The notes under the pieces are model-generated. The model did no database searches. It worked only from the letters and a program-made list of their open reading frames with translations, and was not told the origin of the DNA. A DNA stretch of 64,000 nt from Trichostrongylus colubriformis (Eukaryota > Nematoda > Chromadorea > Rhabditida > Trichostrongylidae), in NCBI GenBank assembly GCA_963978905.1, contig OZ022258.1:26044716-26108715 (forward strand), written 5' to 3'. Position 1 is the first letter of the stretch; every line of letters starts with the position of its first letter. The position numbers and the translations under genes are program-made. Positions 58,692-64,000 of the stretch are shown piece after piece.

Positions 58692-61600
58692 CTGAAAGAG
58701 CACGTTCCAATACAAAACCATGGATACCACAGAACTTGTCTTTGATGCCGCGAGTATTAGTATAGCACTCACTTCGTTGTTTTTCCTCCTCGCCTCACTC
58801 AGTGGAGTGGTACCGAACTCGTCAACAGCATTTGGATCCATGCCTTTTTCCATCAGAAATCGTACCACTTCGCGCTGGTTGTGTGTTACGGCCTGGAAGC
58901 ATTTCGGGTTTGTGTTGAAGCCACCAATCTTTCAAAAGTTCTTTGATATTTGAGCCCATCAGCACGCGTTCATAATGAACGGCATGCAGACGATTGTCAA
59001 GGTAAGAGGGATGCAGTCAATACGGTTACGCTTCGCCTTTCCTACCCAATATCAAAGGCACGCCACGTGTTAATCAGATTAGTGGCTTACTTTTTCGGGG
59101 CGAGTTCCTTACAATTAGATAATGGCTCACGCTGCACCTGTGTTGCGGTTGCACGGTGCATCTTCACAGAGTTGTGCCTGCTCGAAGACAACCAGGCCAC
59201 GCCCACCCAAACAAATCACACCTCGCTTTGGACGAAAGGGTTCCCAACGTGGAATGCCTTCATTATTGAAATGGCTGCTTCGTCATTATCGTCTCTTATC
59301 GCAAGTTTCTTCTCTACGAAAGTGTCATGTTGGAAGTTTGTTCGTCAAAAGCCGGATGTGTACCGTTACGTCTAAAAATCGCGCGGCCGTCCGCGGGCAT
59401 GCGAGTTGTTGCAATTTTATCTGTTGAAAGAGCGACAACAACAACAACAACAACAGAGGTGATTTCCGAGGCTTCGAACTTGCAATTTTAAAGATCGTTC
59501 ACGGTTCCAGCCCAATGCATCCTGAACGGAATTCCAACCGAATGCGGCAAGTCGTACAGATGACGTCGCGACGCAACGCCGCAGCCCGTTTTTAGACGCA
59601 ACGGTACATACCCTCTGATTCCAAGTATGATTCGTTGGGTGGGCATGGCTTGGTTGCGTTCAGGAAGGCACAACAACCGTAACAGCCGGCCGTGACAAAG
59701 GTGCAGCTGAGTATGGTCAAGGACCTACTTGCCCCAAAAAAGTTAGCCACTGGTCCGATTATTACGTGGTGTGCCTTTGAGCCGGCGCACTTGACACACT
59801 TTTTTGTATCTTTTTTATTGCGCTTCAGTCTTGAAATTCCTATTAGGGAGGATTCAATCGATTAATAAGCATTAAAAATAGACGTGCTACGTAGTGCCGC
59901 ATAGGAGAATGAATTGAATGGAACAGCCGAAAACCAGAGCATTAAAATTTTCTTTACCTCTTCGATCCCACAAGAGCGTTTTCGCAGCCGCTCCGGTACT
60001 AGAGGGGTGAGGCAACGGACGAATCGAACCGATACCGTTCTTCCACCCCTTCACCGCTACCCGATCGTTCAGTCGAGGGCTACGCTGTATGCGCATGATA
60101 TGGAGCTTATTGTTAGAATTACCCCCATCAAGACTGTACCCACACAATACATAAGAGTTCTTCGTGTAATCTATAGCAAGTAACGACACGACTTCCATTA
60201 TTCTACTAAAAAAAGTGAAGAAAACGGTCCGACAAACACCGTTATGCCCAAACAACTGAGCCACTGAAGGGATCGCTAGCTGATTCCGACTGCAAGGGTG
60301 GAAAAGTCAGTTCACCGTGAATCTGACGAAGACGATGTTCATTCAAAATGGATTGGTACCTAACGCTCCATTCCTGCTCAACCGAACGAACATCACCGAA
60401 TGCTTCAGCTATGTGTTCCTGGGTCGAGAAGTCAACATACTCACCAGAGCTGAGCAGAAGAAAGCGAGCAGCTTGGGGAAAGTTCAAACCATCGAGGGAG
60501 AAGAGTTAGACTGTTAGACTCAGCTGTTCGTCTCAGCCTTACGTTTCTACGGAGACTTGAATTCTACGTAAAAAAAAATGAATAGACGGTCAGCATAATG
60601 AAACGAGCTATGGGGAGGACGATGCCCGGAGTATATAATATATGCAAGTGTGGATAGAAATCCGGAAATACGAACTATTTCAACGCTGCAGATCTGGCAC
60701 GCTCTCGCACTTGTCACGCGACATCACGAAACCATCAGTCCAAATCGGTTACCCACTGTGTCTTCGAAAAGTCGAACAAACTCCTGAACGACCGCCTGTC
60801 TGATAGTCAAGCTTCTTCATAAAGGCTACCCAGACCGTTCACTGGGTCACTCCGACTTGCGACAGGAACGATTGAAGATGTTACTTGTGTCTGCTCAAAC
60901 GGCTACACGAAGAACAAAGAACGAAGAAGAGCAAACGAATAATGATGCCTCTGACAGTCTCTTTGAAAGTGTTTTTCTGCGCTTATTGCGCCAAATGCCG
61001 CTTCTATAAGTCTCAAGCATTCTTCCACGGTGCATTTACTTCCCCTAAATAACAGAATCACGCTGCAGTCGTTTCTCACAGAAAATCGCCGATGTAATAA
61101 ATATGAACGAGTTGACACCCAATACAGAATTCAAGGCAGTCCTCACTTACCACATGTAATGCAGTTCTCTTATCGTAGTCAGTCGTAGACAGATCACTGC
61201 CGGCAGCCTCCCAACATTTCAATTGATCAACGTCTCCATGCGCTGCCGCCAGGCAAAGGTCCACACCTGAAAGGAAAGGTGTCCCTACAGAAGTGAGTAC
61301 AGGAAGCAATCCATAGTGAAGCAAGGGCAGGATGACTATGTGATTGCGGAGCTCTGAACCATGAGACTCACCCAGTTTATATAGAGGTATGTCGATGATA
61401 CCTCCCGCATCACGAATTGCTATCACACAAGGGAGTGCTTTTGCCTTCACCGCACACAAAAGAGGATTATAGCCAAACAAATCTCTGCAAAAAAAATGAT
61501 GCAAGATAACAGTGAGACTCTGATCTCATCCTCAAATAAGTATAGGGGTGAGACTACATTCACGTGACGCTCAATTCTGAGCGGGAAATCAGAATATTGG

Positions 61601-63983
61601 ACTTGACTCTAAAATTTGTCCCGCAGAGAACCATCGCTGAAAATCGCAGAGGTGTGAATGCTTTACGTGGTCGCGTCCTTGTTGAAACCATGCAGTATTC
61701 AACTTCAACGAAACTGGTCCTGAGCCCACCAGAATGGATGACTAGTTTTGCCCTCAGAATTCCGTTTTATTCCGTTTTTTCCATCGCTGCAACGCACGAG
61801 GCACATTTCGCTCCAAACAGGGAAAGCAAGAGGTATTCCACGTGATCACGACAACTAGCTCTAATGAGAACATGATTTGGCCTCTATGGGTCCGGTTTGG
61901 CCTTACAGATACCGGAAAGGGGTAATTTTGGCTTAGGCTATGAGTTTACGGTGCCTGCAACTCGATGCTTGGCACACACGATGCCTTACCAAGACGTCGT
62001 GTAAAATTCTTTGATTTCCTTCAGTATGATCACGCATTTTTCCCACCTTTCAATTATTCTCTCTTTCACTTGTTTTTTGCTGCGTGCTGTTTTTCATTTT
62101 TAATATCATCATGAATGAAATCAATTCGATCTACGCGGCACCAAATGACAGCGAGGCCGCCCTGTTTAATGCCGCTTGAAGCGTGCAGTTCGAAGTGAGG
62201 CGGCTGAAATCGCAATAGCCGTACCAAAGACGCATTCCTTTAACGTGGCCTTCGCTACACATTATCTTTTCTGAGTTCAAATGTTCGTTTGTAGAAGACA
62301 GTGTTGCAAAACACGCCTTCCTTTTTTGGCTGACATCCAGTTTTAGTGACGCGGACCTTTTTGGTGAAGATCAGTAGATATTGGATGTCATTACTTGAAG
62401 GACCACCATGCAATAATCATATTAGTGGCTTACTTTCTACGTGAAGTAGATCTTTGGATAACTGCTCAGGCTGCACCTTTGCTTCAACATAATCAACGCC
62501 AACTCAACCAAGTGACATGTGTCCATACAATTAGACGGGAGAATTCCCGACGTGGAGGAGGAAACCTGCGATAGGAAAAGATAATCCACTGAATCAGCCA
62601 CTTCCATGATAAATGGAGCTTCCACAGTGAGGGTACATGATGCAGCAAAGATGCAACTTGAGCAGTTCAGAGGACCTACTCACTTCAAGAAAGTAGGCCA
62701 TCAGTCTTGTTATCGCTTGCTGTGCCTTCACCGTACAAAATTTCCTTGACCGCCCATATAATATGCAAGGCACATTGCTCAAACGAAAAGGGTGTATAGA
62801 TGTGCTTTTTCATTGATGATTATGTGAAGCTTTCAAAAATTCAGTTGACCTTCACTTGGTTCCGTAGAGTTTCTTGTTATGCTACCTTGATTCAGCTCTA
62901 AGTTTCTACTGTTTTTTTTTCTTTTTTTTTCTCGCAGTTCTCACTTCCTCTGTGACTGCTCTTCCATTTTTTGCCTTTCTTTTTTCTACATTGAAGGTTT
63001 TTTTTTTCGTTCATTCATCGGATAGTTAGTATTACGGTTCTGCTTAACTCACATCACACATGAGCTCTACCTCGTGTAATAAATATATATGTGCGGGAAG
63101 CAAAACACTCAGCGCATCCCAGTGTGCGTCAGGCTTTCCAGCTAGACAAGGCTACGGAGGGGCGGGGCCACGCACTTGGCGCGCGGCCAATGCTTAGCGA
63201 GTGTGAACCCTTATGTCAGAATTTCGCACCATGACGAGCGGCGTGCGACGCAGTGTGTGTGCGTGCTATGCGCGTCGCTGTAGTTGAGCCTTAGGACGAT
63301 TACACGGTAATGGTAGAGACGCAGTTGACTCGTAATCGCTTTGGGACCCAACAGCATGGCGCCCTTAGCTCGTCCGCATCGCATGCGACACGCCTCGGTG
63401 AGAAATCCTGACATAAACGTACACACCCACCCTTGGTGGGACCAGCAAAACACTAGACGCGCAGCGACCTTATTCGAATGACTTAGTTGCACAGTCATGA
63501 AGCACGCTCCTTTTCCTCTCATACAGGTGAGGCACACTAGGGATGCAAAATTCCCGGAAGTTTGAGTGAAGGTAAGCACCCGACGCATATTGAAGCCCAT
63601 ATCAAAGCCAACGAAGCAGCTAGAAGCGCTATATCACGCCGTACCACTTGTAGTGAATCCTGTTCAGATGAAGGAGGACTTTCAATTAGCAGGAGTAGCG
63701 ATCAGGTATCAATTCAGTCTGAACTGTGACACAAACACTGAAGTGTCAGGCGTCTCCCTACTCGGTTACCATAATCACATCTGATGACCTTCATAACTTC
63801 AACGAAGCCGAAGCGGTGCGTGAAAGGCGAATAAATCGTTAATTACGAAGACGCTTACTTCACATGAACGTTGGCGCCCATGCTAAGCAAGTACTTCACT
63901 ATTTCCAGATTTCCACTAGTCGCCGCTACATGTAATGCTGTACGGAGATTATAATCGGACACAGCGAAGTTCACTCCAGAGTC
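58611..63983 (-). CDS. Ankyrin-repeat C-terminal region of a protein resembling animal ASPG-type L-asparaginase, 5' incomplete
   Basis: Five - strand exons (63983-63859, 61484-61372, 61266-61151, 58892-58773, 58691-58611) join in frame to 184 residues plus TGA. The product has ankyrin repeats: SDYNLRTALHVAATSGNLEI with KYLLSMGANVHVKDLFGYNP; then DLCLAAAHGDVDQLKCWEAA; then TTDYDKRTALHVAVTHNQRE with RFLMEKGMDPNAVDEFGTTP, and a basic tail ending NDVHDG. The order 'short helix pair, DYDxRTALHVA, DxFGTTPLSEA' resembles the C-terminus of ASPG-type asparaginase/lysophospholipase. Glutaminase also has C-terminal ankyrins and is the main alternative. The catalytic part would lie beyond 64000. The two larger introns hold foldback elements. 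Confidence 0.72.
58773..58892 (-). CDS. Ankyrin exon 4
   Basis: Acceptor ATGCTTCCAG and donor CGAA|GTGAGT; phase 0-0, 120 nt. Encodes AVTHNQREVVRFLMEKGMD and FGTTPLSEARRKNNE. It is separated from exon 3 by 2.26 kb that includes the foldback at 59053-59780. Confidence 0.85.
59053..59780. mobile_element. Long foldback element in the ankyrin-gene intron, copy 1
   Basis: ATCAAAGGCACGCCACGTGT, AGTGGCTTACTTTTTCGGGG and GCTGCACC at the left pair with GCCCCAAAAAAGTTAGCCAC and ACGTGGTGTGCCTTTGA at the right. Inner blocks also pair (GGCCACGCCCACCCAA with TTGGGTGGGCATGG). An (ACA)n run lies at 59429-59455. Confidence 0.78.
59429..59455 (+). repeat. Microsatellite (ACA)n
   Basis: About eight ACA units (GACAACAACAACAACAACAA) inside the foldback element. 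Confidence 0.85.
59781..61150. other. Rest of the intron between ankyrin exons 3 and 4
   Basis: The - strand frame at 60487-60242 (ARFLLLSSGEYVDFSTQEHI, then NEHRLRQIHGELTF) is open for 81 codons, but no family is recognised and it breaks the ankyrin frame. It is probably repeat-derived. Confidence 0.35.
61151..61266 (-). CDS. Ankyrin exon 3
   Basis: Acceptor CCTTTCAG and donor ATGTG|GTAAGT; phase 1 in, phase 0 out. Encodes VDLCLAAAHGDVDQLKCW and STTDYDKRTALHV. The next exon begins with Ala, completing ALHVA. Confidence 0.87.
61372..61484 (-). CDS. Ankyrin exon 2
   Basis: Acceptor TTTTTTGCAG and donor CTGG|GTGAGT; phase 2 in, phase 1 out. Encodes DLFGYNPLLCAVKAKALPCV and IRDAGGIIDIPLYKLG. 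Confidence 0.87.
61485..63858. other. 2.4-kb intron between ankyrin exons 1 and 2
   Basis: It holds the foldback at 62405-62731, a block at 62050-62240 shared (inverted) with 26630-26830, and T-rich tracts at 62915-63010. 63120-63600 is GC-richer, with no supported gene. Confidence 0.45.
62405..62731. mobile_element. Foldback element related to 59053-59780, copy 2
   Basis: Left end TATTAGTGGCTTACTTTCTA with GGCTGCACCTTTGC pairs with GCAAAGATGCAACTTGAGC and AAAGTAGGCCATCAG at the right, followed by GTGCCTTCAC. It is shorter than the first copy and lies in the intron between ankyrin exons 1 and 2. Confidence 0.65.
63859..63983 (-). CDS. Ankyrin exon 1 (in window)
   Basis: Acceptor GTATTTCAG and donor GTGAA|GTAAGC in the - sense; leaves in phase 2. 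Encodes DSGVNFAVSDYNLRTALHVA followed by the first repeat's second helix. Confidence 0.85.
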
Positions 63984-64000
63984 CTGAAATACGGTAGGCT

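Noticed and set aside
60242..60487. 81-codon - strand ORF within the ankyrin-gene intron
   Set aside because: Exon 3 joins exon 4 directly in phase to give TALHV-AVTHNQ; including this ORF would disrupt an ankyrin repeat.
63211..63600. 129-codon - strand ORF
   Set aside because: Composition and motifs are unremarkable, and it does not continue the ankyrin frame between exons 1 and 2.
1..64000. CRISPR arrays, rRNA genes, bacterial operons or phage genes
   Set aside because: No regularly spaced repeats with unique spacers, no rRNA-like blocks and no prokaryotic gene layout. The window is split-gene eukaryotic DNA.

Overview
The window is eukaryotic nuclear DNA with split genes, TTTCAG-type splice acceptors and dense transposons. 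It most resembles a strongylid (clade V) nematode such as a hookworm. That is an inference from intron style and from mariner copies that look like the hookworm 'bandit' group; I could not run a database search. There is no bacterial content.

Host genes. (1) On the + strand, 1008-47097 carries 31 exons, found by eye, of one very large gene encoding a chain of about 19 sushi/CCP domains. Nearly all exon joins agree in reading phase and restore the four-cysteine-plus-tryptophan CCP pattern. The 5' end lies outside the window and the stop codon is at 47095-47097. One domain (D8) lacks its second half in my model. Domain D15 keeps only the second and fourth cysteines. One exon is only 20 nt long. 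(2) On the - strand, five exons between 63983 and 58611 form the ankyrin-repeat C-terminus of a protein resembling animal ASPG-type L-asparaginase; its 5' part lies beyond 64000. The two genes converge. (3) A few possible cysteine-rich + strand exons lie at about 57.4-57.7 kb.

Mobile DNA fills the introns and the 47-57 kb intergenic stretch. Recognised are: a piggyBac-like element (9513-13011) split by a mariner; a nest at 49093-56056 in which a TA-flanked DNA transposon holds both a mariner and a BEL/Pao LTR element with closely matching 393-bp LTRs and a GAGCT target duplication; a Penelope-like fragment with a GIY-YIG domain and hammerhead-like termini; a decayed second BEL/Pao gag-protease; RTE-type fragments; two more decayed mariners; and several families of palindromic (foldback) elements present in multiple copies.

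Layout: 1-47 kb sushi gene with TE-filled introns; 47-49 kb MITE and unassigned sequence; 49-56 kb nested transposons; 56-58.6 kb intergenic with a weak gene candidate; 58.6-64 kb ankyrin/asparaginase-like gene on the - strand. I found no operon, CRISPR array or bacterial-type system, and no evidence of a wholly new system. The most unusual items are the sushi gene architecture, the 20-nt exon, the nested transposon stack and the hammerhead-like Penelope ends.
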